A stretch of DNA of 64,000 nucleotides from SXOA01 sp046153945 (GCA_046153945.1 JBJXFF010000168.1:22973-86972); one strand, 5' to 3'. Counted from the stretch's first letter, positions 45,229-54,094 are shown. Notes: a model not told the origin generated them from the letters alone. Made by a program: numbers and translations.

Positions 45229-45564
45229 ATGTTTGAACACGTCAACCGCTGCGACCACGCGTCACCAATTCCACTCACTGAGGACATTCTATCGCTTTCC
45301 GAAGCGGCCACAATACTGCCGCGGCGGCGTGGCAAAAAGACAAATACCTGCACGCTGTACCGCTGGACAAAACGCGGTTTGCGAGGGGTCGTTCTTGAAT
45401 CCATTCAAATTGGTGGGACTCGATGCACAAGCCGTCAGGCATTGGAACGGTTCTTCGGCGAACTCGACATGCGGTCCACTCAGTTCCATGTAAAGCACAC
45501 CGTCGTAATTCGGCCCAAAAATCAAGCACGAACGGAGCAGCGCCTCGACGAGCTTCGCATCTGA
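45229..45564 (+). CDS. DUF1580-type small DNA-binding-like protein
   Basis: 111 residues, ATG with GGGAGG 9 nt upstream. 'ILSLSEAATILPRRRGKKTNTCTLYRWTKRGLRGVVLESIQIGGTR' followed by 'TSRQALERFFGEL' matches the DUF1580 family seen in planctomycete mobile elements: a winged or MerR/AlpA-like helix-turn-helix ('lsLseAa..lP....gk.vs..TlyRW...GvrGv.LE.....G.r..Ts.eAL.rF'). The likely role is a small regulator or excisionase. It is the first gene inside the island and heads a plus-strand series of mobile-element genes. Confidence 0.75.
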   Translation: MFEHVNRCDHASPIPLTEDILSLSEAATILPRRRGKKTNTCTLYRWTKRGLRGVVLESIQIGGTRCTSRQALERFFGELDMRSTQFHVKHTVVIRPKNQARTEQRLDELRI

Positions 45565-45683
45565 CATTGGTCTTCATCAGACTTTGCACGGCTACAGCGG
45601 CGGCAATCAATCTGCCGCCAACTGATGCACCCGTATTGCATCACATGTAGCCGAATGAATCTAACCACAATAGGAACCTGTTG

Positions 45684-46031
45684 ATGCATGTCACATTTGA
45701 TCGTGAAGAGTTTCGTCCCATTGTTCGCGAGCTCCTCAACGAAATTCTGGTTGTGATGGGTTGGCCGGTGGGCCGGATTGCACTCGATGAGGCTGAAGCT
45801 GCCAATGCCTGCGGCGTGCAGCGGCATGTGCTTCGAGACCTTCGCTTGACGGGAAAAATCCAAGGCAGGCGGCTGGGGCGAAAGATCGTTTACCTGCCAA
45901 GCGACTTGATCGCCGGCCTCGACTCGCTTCCCAGGTCTGGCAATCCACCGCTAGCGAACACAGCCAACGTCCTGGCTGCAAGAACAGACGCTGAAACTAC
46001 AAGGACATACACGACGCTGCCCCAACCGTGA
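45684..46031 (+). CDS. AlpA/excisionase-like helix-turn-helix protein
   Basis: 115 residues from the ATG at 45684 (AGGA 8 nt upstream; a TTG directly before is also open). After 'FRPIVRELLNEILVVMGWP', the stretch 'RIALDEAEAANACGVQRHVLRDLRLTGKIQGRRLGRKIVYLPSDLIAGL' fits an MerR/Xis-type helix-turn-helix: 'l.eaEAA..lgv..h.LRd.r..GkI...r.Gr.i.Y...dL'. Such proteins control excision or replication genes of integrative elements. It lies between DUF1580 and the DUF927 helicase. Confidence 0.65.
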   Translation: MHVTFDREEFRPIVRELLNEILVVMGWPVGRIALDEAEAANACGVQRHVLRDLRLTGKIQGRRLGRKIVYLPSDLIAGLDSLPRSGNPPLANTANVLAARTDAETTRTYTTLPQP

Positions 46032-46110
46032 CCGCTTCTGTAGCCGCTCAGGTTAACCGTAATGCCGTTTCGTTCATTCTCCTACTATTCCGAAATACAA
46101 GGATATTCAC

Positions 46111-48027
46111 ATGCCATTGTCCGAAACCAACACTGACCCAGTAAGGCTGGGCGACCGCTACCTCATGCAAGACGGAAGCTTCTACTTGATCCAGAAAACA
46201 CTCAAAGGAGAGGAGGCGTATAAGCCATTGACAAATTGGACGGCGAAGATCGTGGGTGATCGTATACGCGATGATGGATTGAGCCAGGAGCGGGAGATCG
46301 TTATTCAGGCGACCCTCAGCGGAAAAGTCGTCGAGTTCGCCGAATCACCCGAAGAATTTGAAGCGATGAAATGGGTCACTCGGAAGCTTGGTCCCAAGGC
46401 TCGGATCGAGCCGGGCTACAATTATCGGGACCACATTCGCTGCGCGATCCAGCATAACTCCGATGGCATAGTGGAACGACGGCTGTTTGGGCATACAGGG
46501 TGGGTCAACTGGAACGGCAATTGGATCTACCTTCACGCCGGCGGATACATCGATGGCAACGCTGGGCCAACTGGGCCGGTTGGGCCGGTTGGGCCGCAGA
46601 GTGCAACGACGATTCCCGAAGTTGAGCTTGGAGAATTGAGAGCCTTCTCCCTTCCGGCTGCAGCAACCACCAGGGAGCAGCTGGAATCCGCAGTAGACTC
46701 CGTATGGGATTTTTTGGATGCCGCCAAACCGCAGTTAACCTACACCTTGCTGGCGGCGGTCCTGAGGGCGGTGATCGGCGAGAACCATCTGACGATCTTG
46801 TTGGAGGGAGATTCTGGGCGGCTCAAGTCCGCCATCGCTGTCGTGGCACAGCAGTTCTTCGGTGCTGAGTTGAACGAGGAACACGTCCCCGGTGCCTGGT
46901 CGGGGACCGGCAATGCACTGGAAGGCATGGCTTTCGTATTGAAGGACAGCTTGTTGCTGATCGATGATTTCTCGCCCACAGGAACGTCAGCAGAAGTTTC
47001 CCGCCTGCATAAAGAAGCCGAGCGGGTCATTCGTGCCAAGGGCAATTTGCAGGGCCGGGCACGTTGCACGAGCAATGGTGGCTTGCGAGCTACTAGAGTG
47101 CCGAGGGCTCTTTTGCTGATGACAGGGGAAGATATTCCTAATGGCAAGTCACTGCGAGCAAGGATGATGACGATTGAGGTTCGTGAAGGCGACATTGATG
47201 GCCGACAACTAAAAATCTGTCAGAGGGCGGGTAAAGAAGGCTTGCTGGCAACTTTCCTGGCAACGTGGATCCAATGGCTTGCCCCTCAGCGTGATCAAGT
47301 ATTAGTGGAACTTGCTGCGTGCCAGGAAAGCTGGAAAGATTCCCCAGGCCCTGACGGTATGCATCGGCGGACGTACATGGCCAAGCGAGAGCTTGGTTTC
47401 GCCTTCAGTAAATTCATGGATTTCCTGCGGGACGAGCAGTTGGCAAATCAGAGCCAGATGCTTCTCCTTGAAAACAACTCTGGATTTTCCTTGGAAGAAG
47501 TGGCATTTGGTCAACAACAGCACGTCGCGGATGTAGACGTTATCGAGCAGTTCGTTTCGCTGTTAAGTGCCGCATTTGTCGCCCGGCTGATTCACTTGGA
47601 GGATTGTAATGTACCTGGGCCACCTGAACAGGATCCTCGGCTTTGGGGCTTTACCCTGCGCATCGTGCGTGGTGAAGACAACAAGGAAATTGAGGTGTGG
47701 ACCCCAAACGGGCGGCGTGTGGGATGGGTTGACGACGACTACGTCTATTTCGATCCCGTGCTAATGTATGGCGTGCTGAAGAAGATCTCCCTAGAGGCTG
47801 GCAAGAGCTTTCCTTTCACCGAGCACATTCTCCGAAAACGGCTCGTGGAACGGGGATTTGCCATTCCCGATGTTGGTAGGCAGAAGAATCTTCAGCGAAT
47901 TACGGTTGATGGTGAGCGACGTGAAGTGCTTAAGATTGACATCACCAAGTTGCGGAACCTCATCCGCTTTCCTGGCTCGCATGCCGACGAAAGTAACGGA
48001 TCAATGGATGATTTGCTGATCGCCTAG
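46111..48027 (+). CDS. DUF927-type phage/plasmid replicative helicase-like ATPase
   Basis: 638 residues, ATG with AGGA upstream. The N-terminal half carries 'GYNYRDHIRCAIQHNSDGIVERRLFGHTGW', the DUF927 hallmark. The ATPase core has a Walker A-like 'LLEGDSGRLKSA' (about 231-241; GxxGxxKS with Leu before Lys) and Walker B 'LLLIDDF' (about 281-287), then an arginine-rich sensor region ('ARCTSNGGLRATRVPRALLLMTGE'). DUF927 proteins are found on plasmids and phages and resemble superfamily 3 initiator helicases. A short collagen-like run 'GPTGPVGPVGPQ' (about 152-163) interrupts the domain. It precedes the primase gene and probably forms the island's replication module with it. Confidence 0.75.
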   Translation: MPLSETNTDPVRLGDRYLMQDGSFYLIQKTLKGEEAYKPLTNWTAKIVGDRIRDDGLSQEREIVIQATLSGKVVEFAESPEEFEAMKWVTRKLGPKARIEPGYNYRDHIRCAIQHNSDGIVERRLFGHTGWVNWNGNWIYLHAGGYIDGNAGPTGPVGPVGPQSATTIPEVELGELRAFSLPAAATTREQLESAVDSVWDFLDAAKPQLTYTLLAAVLRAVIGENHLTILLEGDSGRLKSAIAVVAQQFFGAELNEEHVPGAWSGTGNALEGMAFVLKDSLLLIDDFSPTGTSAEVSRLHKEAERVIRAKGNLQGRARCTSNGGLRATRVPRALLLMTGEDIPNGKSLRARMMTIEVREGDIDGRQLKICQRAGKEGLLATFLATWIQWLAPQRDQVLVELAACQESWKDSPGPDGMHRRTYMAKRELGFAFSKFMDFLRDEQLANQSQMLLLENNSGFSLEEVAFGQQQHVADVDVIEQFVSLLSAAFVARLIHLEDCNVPGPPEQDPRLWGFTLRIVRGEDNKEIEVWTPNGRRVGWVDDDYVYFDPVLMYGVLKKISLEAGKSFPFTEHILRKRLVERGFAIPDVGRQKNLQRITVDGERREVLKIDITKLRNLIRFPGSHADESNGSMDDLLIA

Positions 48028-48337
48028 CGTTCGTCGAGGACTTACTTTTCACCCAAATTGACCGTGATTAACGCCATTTGTTACTATTCGCTCCTGCCTG
48101 AATGAGAACAATGGCACACTGACCCCATTTTCGGTCGGGACACGTAAGTGTATCTATCTTTTTTTGTTTCCTCTACTCGCTGAAGGCGAAACAACACCAC
48201 GGCGATCGTTGAATGGGGGGGCAGGAGGGAAATAGGACGAGGTCGACACCAATATCCGGAGGTCGGACAAGCGCCATCTAGATATCGGGATTGCGTGAGA
48301 GAAGAGTTCATTGTGACCCAAAAATCACGAGGACTCT
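48028..48337. other. Intergenic region between helicase and primase genes, no gene seen
   Basis: 310 bp with no supported coding sequence or strong hairpin. A T-rich stretch near 48160-48170 is not preceded by an obvious stem. Since the two genes are this far apart, the primase probably has its own promoter; a replication origin is possible but nothing specific marks one. Confidence 0.4.
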
Positions 48338-50368
48338 ATGGCACCGATGACCCTGCCTATCACCCCAATTCCAACCCCTCCCAGGCGTCCACGCGTCAGC
48401 ACTGGCCCCCGCGTTAAGACCAGGAAGCGTTCCACCCGGCAGGAAAAGCTCGCTGTCCTGGCTCCCGGACTCCTGGTCGATGATGCTGAGGAGAGGCTGC
48501 GAGAGTTCTGCAACATCTTCTGCTTTCGCTGGAGCGGGGCCATCGTGACCCGCGTTGGCCAAGGTCCCCGAGCATGGACTACGAAACCTGGACCCCTGAC
48601 ACTGAACGAAGTGGCCCGTCACCTGCTCGGTGATGCGATACCCCACCTGGAACCAGTGTGGGTGGGGGCACGCAGCTTCGGCACGAGCTACTTCTTCTGT
48701 CTCGATGTCGACTGTGATCGAGGTGCACGGGTCTCCCATCCTGGACAGGAGCCCCAAACATCGTCGCCGCCAAGTTTCGAAGCACGGATCGAGCAAGTCT
48801 TCCAGGCCCTTCGGCGCCTCGGCATTGAACCCACTGACAGGCGGCAGGTGTTAATCACGCCTACCCCCTCCGGGGGCCGGCACGTCTACGTCTTCTTCGA
48901 CCGCCCCTATTTCCTGGATCAGTACCAGGCCCTGCTCAGTTCGGCCCGGCTCAAGTTCGCGAAAGGACGGATCGAATTCTTTCCCTCCACACGCCAGGGC
49001 CTACGATTGCCCTTTGGCCACATTCCTGGCGCACCGGACGATCCCACGACATGGCTGCGATTTGTCCGTGATTTCCGGTTCGGTCGGATCAAACGGTTTC
49101 AACTTGAGGACCTGAGCCAAACACTTGAGCGGTCGCTGCTCACACGGCAAAAGCACCGAACAGGCTGTGAACGAAGTCGGCCCCGTCGCCAAACAGTTCC
49201 TCCCCGAAGTCCCAGATTGGCGAACACCTTCACCGTTGAGTCGCTCCCCCCCCACTTACCAGCAACGACAGCAGGTGGCCAGTCGGTCGCACCCAAGAGC
49301 CTCCAAGACATTGAGCGGCTCCTAGCCGACGGCATCACGGTCCCCGGTACGCGTAATGCAGTGCTGCTGGCCCTGGCTGAACATTTCATCTTCATCCGCG
49401 GTCAGACTGCCGCAGTCACGGCCGAGTTTCTCACCCGCTGGGCTCTGAACCCTCGTCACGTAAGCAAAGACATCCACAACGACCTTGTGCGCGGCACCGA
49501 TGTGGTTGCCAAAGAAATCCATCGGATGTGCGCATGGTTTGCAGCCAAACGGGACCCGCAAAAGAGACCTCGTACAGCCGAAGATTCTTCATGCAGGTTG
49601 TTTGCTGCAGATGAAATCACCTGCCTCCAGGAAAAGCTCCGTTCTGTCCCCCAAACCGAACGAGTTTCCCTTGCCGACTTCTTGTTGAGTTTCCTGATAT
49701 TCGCCAAACGACACGGACAACCCACCAAAGACGGCACGGCCCGACATGCCGCACCTGCTGTGAATGCCGTGATCCGCAAATGGCCAGGCTGCCACCACAT
49801 GCACTACAAGGAACGAATTCAGTTAGCAACCGAGCTAGGGATTATCCGACTACAGCGTGAAAAGTGGCAGAATCCCAGCGGCCCAGGTAGGGCACGCACC
49901 TATGAACTGCTGGTCAAAGTAAGTTGCCAGGCGGAGACCTTGGATTTTGACGAGGCCCGTCGCCAACTCATTGACCCATCAATCGATCCTGCAGGGGAAC
50001 AGGCCAACGAGAAAGCCAATATCTCAACCGGAAGTGATTCTCAGAAGGAACCGAACCATGAACACCATCAAAGGATCGACCCAACATCGGCCACTATCAA
50101 ACCGAGGACATACGCGTCCGCTGTACATCAAGGCCGTACCCGAGGCCGTCTGGCTCCGCGTCCACGACAACGCCCACCGCAGCCGTATGCGCCTAAAGGA
50201 TTACGTCGCCGCTGTACTCCTGTCATGCGAGCCGTTTCATCCTGCATCGGAATATTCAACTCCTCCTTCTTCCACATCCACCTAAACCGAGTCCGGCAGG
50301 GTGCCCACAGTCAGTTGAAGCGGGGACCGCCGGTGGCATCGAGTCTCAATCCCGCAGGAAGCAATTAA
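48338..50368 (+). CDS. Archaeo-eukaryotic-type primase (primase-polymerase) of a mobile element
   Basis: 676 residues as open; the real end may be earlier. A basic, Pro-rich N-terminus precedes the catalytic core. 'SYFFCLDVDCDRG' (about 117-129) gives the hhDhD metal site and 'LITPTPSGGRHVYVFFDRP' (about 172-190) the (s/g)xH nucleotide site. 'KGRIEFFPSTRQGLRLPFGH' (about 210-230) holds a third acidic motif and the 'lRlPlG' stretch often seen in AEP primases of plasmids and phages. A helical C-terminal part includes 'VPGTRNAVLLALAEHFIFIRG', resembling a PriCT-type module. The last 100 residues or so are read through a smaller gene in another frame (50058-50285) and look like non-coding translation, so a lost stop codon is suspected. 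Confidence 0.72.
   Translation: MAPMTLPITPIPTPPRRPRVSTGPRVKTRKRSTRQEKLAVLAPGLLVDDAEERLREFCNIFCFRWSGAIVTRVGQGPRAWTTKPGPLTLNEVARHLLGDAIPHLEPVWVGARSFGTSYFFCLDVDCDRGARVSHPGQEPQTSSPPSFEARIEQVFQALRRLGIEPTDRRQVLITPTPSGGRHVYVFFDRPYFLDQYQALLSSARLKFAKGRIEFFPSTRQGLRLPFGHIPGAPDDPTTWLRFVRDFRFGRIKRFQLEDLSQTLERSLLTRQKHRTGCERSRPRRQTVPPRSPRLANTFTVESLPPHLPATTAGGQSVAPKSLQDIERLLADGITVPGTRNAVLLALAEHFIFIRGQTAAVTAEFLTRWALNPRHVSKDIHNDLVRGTDVVAKEIHRMCAWFAAKRDPQKRPRTAEDSSCRLFAADEITCLQEKLRSVPQTERVSLADFLLSFLIFAKRHGQPTKDGTARHAAPAVNAVIRKWPGCHHMHYKERIQLATELGIIRLQREKWQNPSGPGRARTYELLVKVSCQAETLDFDEARRQLIDPSIDPAGEQANEKANISTGSDSQKEPNHEHHQRIDPTSATIKPRTYASAVHQGRTRGRLAPRPRQRPPQPYAPKGLRRRCTPVMRAVSSCIGIFNSSFFHIHLNRVRQGAHSQLKRGPPVASSLNPAGSN
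50058..50285 (+). CDS. Small ribbon-helix-helix-like protein, overlaps the primase reading frame
   Basis: 75 residues from the ATG at 50058, with AAGGA 8 nt upstream. 'TRPLYIKAVPEAVWLRVHDNAHRSRMRLKDYVAAVLLSCEPF' has the strand ('LYIKAVPE') plus two-helix pattern of CopG/Arc-type DNA-binding proteins ('vp..vw..vh..A...r..lkdYv..lL'). This frame reads as real protein, whereas the primase frame over the same bases does not, so I consider this the true gene here. Possible roles are plasmid copy control or an antitoxin; no toxin partner is evident. Confidence 0.6.
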   Translation: MNTIKGSTQHRPLSNRGHTRPLYIKAVPEAVWLRVHDNAHRSRMRLKDYVAAVLLSCEPFHPASEYSTPPSSTST

Positions 50369-50453
50369 CCCGAGCTAGATATCCGAATATTTACCTAGTA
50401 GTGACTATAGACGATGAGTGTTCTTGACGACTTCCTATAAAAGAGGTGCAGAA

Positions 50454-50768
50454 ATGTTTGAGAACTTAGGTTGTGCAGAATTGGCTCCGGACGGCTCCTT
50501 AGTGTTTTCAATGGACGCTGAACTCTTAAAGCAGCTATACGCTTGGGTCCGCCGCCTTCAGTGGGAGACCGATGTGCCAGTGGAACTGGAGCACGTTGCG
50601 CTCGCCTTCCTTATGACGATGAAGGCTCAGACTGAGTCAGTTGACAACGGTGACATTGCAACTATGCCGAAAGAAGGAGTTTACGAAGACGTTAAACGCA
50701 ATCTGCCGCGAGCAATGTATCTAATGGAAAAGCATGGATCGCAAGGCCCGTCGTCGGATGCGGACTAG
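50454..50768 (+). CDS. Hypothetical small protein of the island
   Basis: 104 residues from the ATG at 50454 (AGAGG 7 nt upstream); the frame is open from 50418 but that part lacks support. The sequence ('CAELAPDGSLVFSMDAELLKQLYAWVRRLQWETDVPVELEHVALAFLM') looks like a compact helical protein with balanced charge. No family recognised. It follows the RHH-like gene on the same strand and precedes the adenine methylase. Confidence 0.55.
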   Translation: MFENLGCAELAPDGSLVFSMDAELLKQLYAWVRRLQWETDVPVELEHVALAFLMTMKAQTESVDNGDIATMPKEGVYEDVKRNLPRAMYLMEKHGSQGPSSDAD

Positions 50769-50866
50769 TACTTCCGTATAAGCCGTCGGATCGTGATGCA
50801 ATGTGCCACACGCTTATGCCGCGGCACTCAACTGTAACTGTTCGGATCGACTCGCGAGACTCAAGC

Positions 50867-51715
50867 ATGAATGTTACTAGACCGAGTGCCAGCACCTTCA
50901 ACAGTAGCGGACCGGATGCTCCCGTCGCCTGGTACGGAGGGAAGTACTATCTGGCCCGCTGGATCATCGAGCACCTGCCCACTCATCGAGTTTACGTTGA
51001 ACCGTTCGGTGGCATGGCGAATGTGCTGCTCAAGAAACAGCCCAGCGAAGTGGAAGTGTTCAACGACCTTGATGGTCGAGTGGTCAACTTGTTCCGAGTA
51101 CTGAGAGATCGGCAGCAATTCGAGGAACTCAAACGGCTGGCGGAACTGACTCCCTACAGCCGTGAGCAGTTCGCAGAACTGTGCGCGATGCCAGAACCGG
51201 CTACCCCGATTGAGAAAGCGTTCTGGTTTTTCGTTCGTTGCCGGCAGGCCCGAGGTGGCATCGGCATGTCCAATATCACGGCAAATGCTTGGGCAACCAG
51301 TACACGAACTCGCCGAAGCATGCCGGAGCCAATCTCCAAGTACCTGTCTGCCCTGGATGGGCTCGACGCGGTTGCCGAGCGGTTCCGTGGAGTCATGGTG
51401 GAGGCGGTACCTGCGATCGAACTGATCAAAAAGTACGACGGGCCGGACGTGCTGTTCTACTGCGATCCTCCCTACCTCGGGTCTACCCGGCACGGCGGCA
51501 AAGCGGCCACCTACCACGTGGAAATGACCGATTCAGATCATGAACTGCTGCTTGAACAATTGAGGCAGTGCGTGGGCAAGGTGGTACTCAGCGGCTATCC
51601 GTCGCCCCTCTACGACCGATTGCTGAGCGGTTGGCAACGCATCGAGAGGCCCACGAAAGTACAGTTTTCGAATTCCGGCGGCGATCGCACCGAGGTGCTC
51701 TGGCAGAAGCCATAA
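50867..51715 (+). CDS. Dam-type N6-adenine DNA methyltransferase
   Basis: 282 residues from the ATG at 50867; an ATG at 50801 is also open but adds residues outside the family. 'PVAWYGGKYYLARWIIEHLP' (motif X with the FxGGK-type loop), 'VYVEPFGGMANVLLKKQP' (motif I, SAM binding), 'NDLDGRVVNLFRVLRD', and 'VLFYCDPPYLGSTR' (motif IV, DPPY) occur in the Dam/alpha-class order. Target recognition lies between motifs I and IV. Stand-alone Dam-like genes are common in phages and integrative elements, usually as anti-restriction or regulatory methylases. No cognate endonuclease is adjacent. The stop is 52 nt from the stop of the convergent recombinase. Confidence 0.85.
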   Translation: MNVTRPSASTFNSSGPDAPVAWYGGKYYLARWIIEHLPTHRVYVEPFGGMANVLLKKQPSEVEVFNDLDGRVVNLFRVLRDRQQFEELKRLAELTPYSREQFAELCAMPEPATPIEKAFWFFVRCRQARGGIGMSNITANAWATSTRTRRSMPEPISKYLSALDGLDAVAERFRGVMVEAVPAIELIKKYDGPDVLFYCDPPYLGSTRHGGKAATYHVEMTDSDHELLLEQLRQCVGKVVLSGYPSPLYDRLLSGWQRIERPTKVQFSNSGGDRTEVLWQKP

Positions 51716-51767
51716 CCCGAAGCAGAGCCAGGCACGTGTGACTAATAGGCGATTGATGCAATGCCGA

Positions 51768-52637
51768 TCAACGACTCTCGCCTTTAACTCCCTTCGTTCG
51801 TCGCCGCCGACTCGAACTGTTCGACGGGCTGGCCTTTCGGTGCTGAATGAGACCGGGCAAATTCTTCTGCAGGTATCGGTGAACGGCGCTTCGCGTCCAG
51901 GCCTTACCACGCGGATCTGGAATCCCTCGTGCATTCAAACCATCAGCCACCTTTGCATAGGAAGCCCGGTAGCGAGGAGCGCGTTTTCCTGTATTTGACG
52001 GTGAACGGCGAGGGCGCCGTGCCAGGGATCGCATGGCCCGATTCAGTTCTTCTTGATACTTGGCGTCTACCTCCACCGGCTGTTTCCCGACAGCTGTGCC
52101 CCGAATTTTCCGAGTGACTGCTGCCTTCAGCCGCCCGAGCATTTGTTTGGTCGTTCCGTAGGCGGCGGTACCGTCAACCAGTGTCCGCTCAACTCCGGGG
52201 GCGTTAAGACGTAGCCTTCCATTCTCGCAGGAAGCGTCGAGTACAAGGATGTTGTAGGAATGAAAAAACTCGACGACGGCTCGCTGGTCGTATTTCCCGA
52301 ATGCATCGTCGTAATTCCCAACGACACAAACGCCAAGTTTTCCCCACTGCTCCCCTTTTAGTAGGCCGACCAAATGCGCGACAAGGTCGCGTAACCCTGT
52401 CCGTTGGTGAAGGTCAAGGCGCACGTATTTCTTGGTCAAGTTCTTGCCCGGGACACAAAGCCACATCCAATCTCTGAACGAAACCAGCTTGGGCAAATGG
52501 CCAACTGAGGCGGCCAGACGACCGGCACGGCTACGCATTCTTTTGTAGCGATCCGAACTCTCACGGGCGAAGACATAGATCGCTGGCACTGCGAACTTAG
52601 AACGCAGGGATTCAACGCTCTCGTCCCACTTCTCCAT
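51768..52637 (-). CDS. Divergent serine-recombinase-like protein, probably lacking catalytic arginines
   Basis: 289 residues from the ATG at 52637; a TTG four codons earlier is the alternative. Near the N-terminus 'AIYVFARESSDRY' can be aligned with the resolvase opening (YxRVSxxxQ), keeping Arg and Ser. Where resolvases have the 'lDRlgR' catalytic stretch, this protein reads 'VVGNYDDAFGKYDQR', so both arginines seem lost. The C-terminal part ('SYAKVADGLNARGIPDPRGKAWTRSAVHRYLQK') is a clear recombinase helix-turn-helix domain, followed by a very basic tail. It may be a degenerate recombinase working only as a DNA-binding protein, or a member of a distant branch. It faces away from the following unknown gene, which starts 172 nt upstream. 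Confidence 0.6.
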   Translation of the reverse strand: MEKWDESVESLRSKFAVPAIYVFARESSDRYKRMRSRAGRLAASVGHLPKLVSFRDWMWLCVPGKNLTKKYVRLDLHQRTGLRDLVAHLVGLLKGEQWGKLGVCVVGNYDDAFGKYDQRAVVEFFHSYNILVLDASCENGRLRLNAPGVERTLVDGTAAYGTTKQMLGRLKAAVTRKIRGTAVGKQPVEVDAKYQEELNRAMRSLARRPRRSPSNTGKRAPRYRASYAKVADGLNARGIPDPRGKAWTRSAVHRYLQKNLPGLIQHRKASPSNSSSRRRRTKGVKGESR

Positions 52638-52808
52638 GGACCCTGCCAAAAACAGTCGATGTTCGATGCGACAATTGCGGACATTATTTGCCGCAAGTGA
52701 TTGTACTGCAGGTACTTGTGACTTGCAAAGTTTCTAGAGCGATTCGGCGATCTTAGCGGTACTTAAAACGTGTTTTTCCACGTTTTTCTAGACCTAGTGA
52801 GGTGCAAA

Positions 52809-53732
52809 ATGACCGAAAGTTCAAAGTTTCCAGAACGGAGCAAAGACGAGTTTCCCAATGCTCCCCGGCTTCCAGATGAAGTCAACGCCTTGCGGAGCAA
52901 GCCGAATCAGGCCTACGCAATTCACGCAATCCTCCGGACAACCCTTAATCCCGAGGGCGGCGACAAATTCACCCAGGCCATCGGCGACGCATTCATTGAT
53001 CGTGGAGAAGCCTTTCAAACGAGTGGGCAAGACATGGAGGCGATGCGAGACTTTGCGACCGCCTTGCAGTTTTCGTCAACGGTCCCTTGGGATGAACTGC
53101 GATACCCGCGAGCTGTGAATGGTTTGAACGCTTCGCGAAAGCGCCTAGGTGAATTTTTAATCGGCAAGCCTTGCAAACCTCCAGTTCGTCTGAATCCTGG
53201 TTACCTGGTGGTCGCCGAAGGTGCAATTATCCAAACTTTTCCGTACGAGGCACGAGGCAAGAGCGAGGCAATCGCGACGGCTGACGGGGTAGCCGCGGAC
53301 AGTTTGTTGAAGCTGCGCTTCTTCAACGATTATCTGGTCACCAATTACGACTTTCAACTCCAAGTCTACGAATACAATGGCGTTGCGTCACCACGCTCCG
53401 TCCATACAACGCATTCCGTGTCGACTGGGGGGGACATCGGCCAGGCGGTCCCCCCAAACATTGTCCATGACCCTGAGGCTCTTGTACAAATGAGTGTCTG
53501 GCGCAAGCTGCGTTGGGAGAAGAAGAGTTCGACGTTCTACATGGTCAATTTGGACGGGCGGTATCACTTGGCCGTGTTTAATGAGCTAGGCAATTGGAAG
53601 TGGCGTATGGCACGTGTCCGCTCGACCAACTACATCTTTAGCCCCGGCATTTATGGGTCAAAGACGGAGGCACAGAACGCGGCATTTGAGGCGCTCTATG
53701 AACTGCAGCAGGTAGAAAAAGCCACCGATTGA
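52809..53732 (+). CDS. Uncharacterised island protein
   Basis: 307 residues from the ATG at 52809, with GAGGT 6 nt upstream. I recognise no family. The N-terminal part ('AYAIHAILRTTLNPEGGDKFTQAIGDAFIDRGEAFQTSGQDMEAMRDFATALQF') reads like a pair of TPR-type helices. The C-terminal half is beta-rich and aromatic ('FNDYLVTNYDFQLQVYEYNG', 'WRKLRWEKKSSTFYMVN', 'NWKWRMARVRSTNYIFSPG', ending in a helix). It has no signal peptide or membrane helix. It is divergent from the recombinase and followed by two other unknown small genes, in the stretch leading to the Vsr, methylase and DISARM genes. Confidence 0.55.
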   Translation: MTESSKFPERSKDEFPNAPRLPDEVNALRSKPNQAYAIHAILRTTLNPEGGDKFTQAIGDAFIDRGEAFQTSGQDMEAMRDFATALQFSSTVPWDELRYPRAVNGLNASRKRLGEFLIGKPCKPPVRLNPGYLVVAEGAIIQTFPYEARGKSEAIATADGVAADSLLKLRFFNDYLVTNYDFQLQVYEYNGVASPRSVHTTHSVSTGGDIGQAVPPNIVHDPEALVQMSVWRKLRWEKKSSTFYMVNLDGRYHLAVFNELGNWKWRMARVRSTNYIFSPGIYGSKTEAQNAAFEALYELQQVEKATD

Positions 53733-54094
53733 GGCAGATGTCCACCAGGACGACACTCATTTCGGCTCAAGCCAGCAGCGACCAGCCGAAGACTCAAGTT
53801 GATGTCTATTTACTTGGTGCCGATTCAGCAGCACGTCCACATGCGGGGCGTGCTGCTGTGGCAAATGGGCAGTCGTCGTCAATTCAAGATCGGTGCGGCG
53901 GCCTTCCATCGACTACTCACAAGGTGAGTTGTCCGCCGATTGCAGCCGGAATCTCATTCATTGAGAGATTCAAACACCACAACGCGCCCGGCAGCCGGGT
54001 AGCCGCTGAAGAGTTAACCGGTTTGAGTTATAATTGATCGCCGCGGCCTGGCCGACGCAGTTCAGTTCCCGCTTGGAAAACAGGAGACCGAATT
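53733..54094. other. Non-coding stretch containing a perfect 10-bp hairpin
   Basis: About 360 bp. An open frame from 53729 (102 residues) has no start-site support and no family. A perfect inverted repeat CAGCAGCACG (53826-53835) with CGTGCTGCTG (53849-53858), loop 13 nt, lies 94 nt after the previous stop. No T-run follows, so a rho-independent terminator is uncertain; a protein-binding site or a recombination relic is equally possible. Confidence 0.4.

Noticed and set aside
45522..45863. 113-codon minus-strand frame near the AlpA-like gene
   Set aside because: Overlaps two plus-strand genes with better start sites and shows no family features.
53729..54037. 102-codon frame after the 307-residue unknown gene
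   Set aside because: Starts at a TTG without a ribosome-binding site, composition looks random, and it contains a long perfect hairpin.
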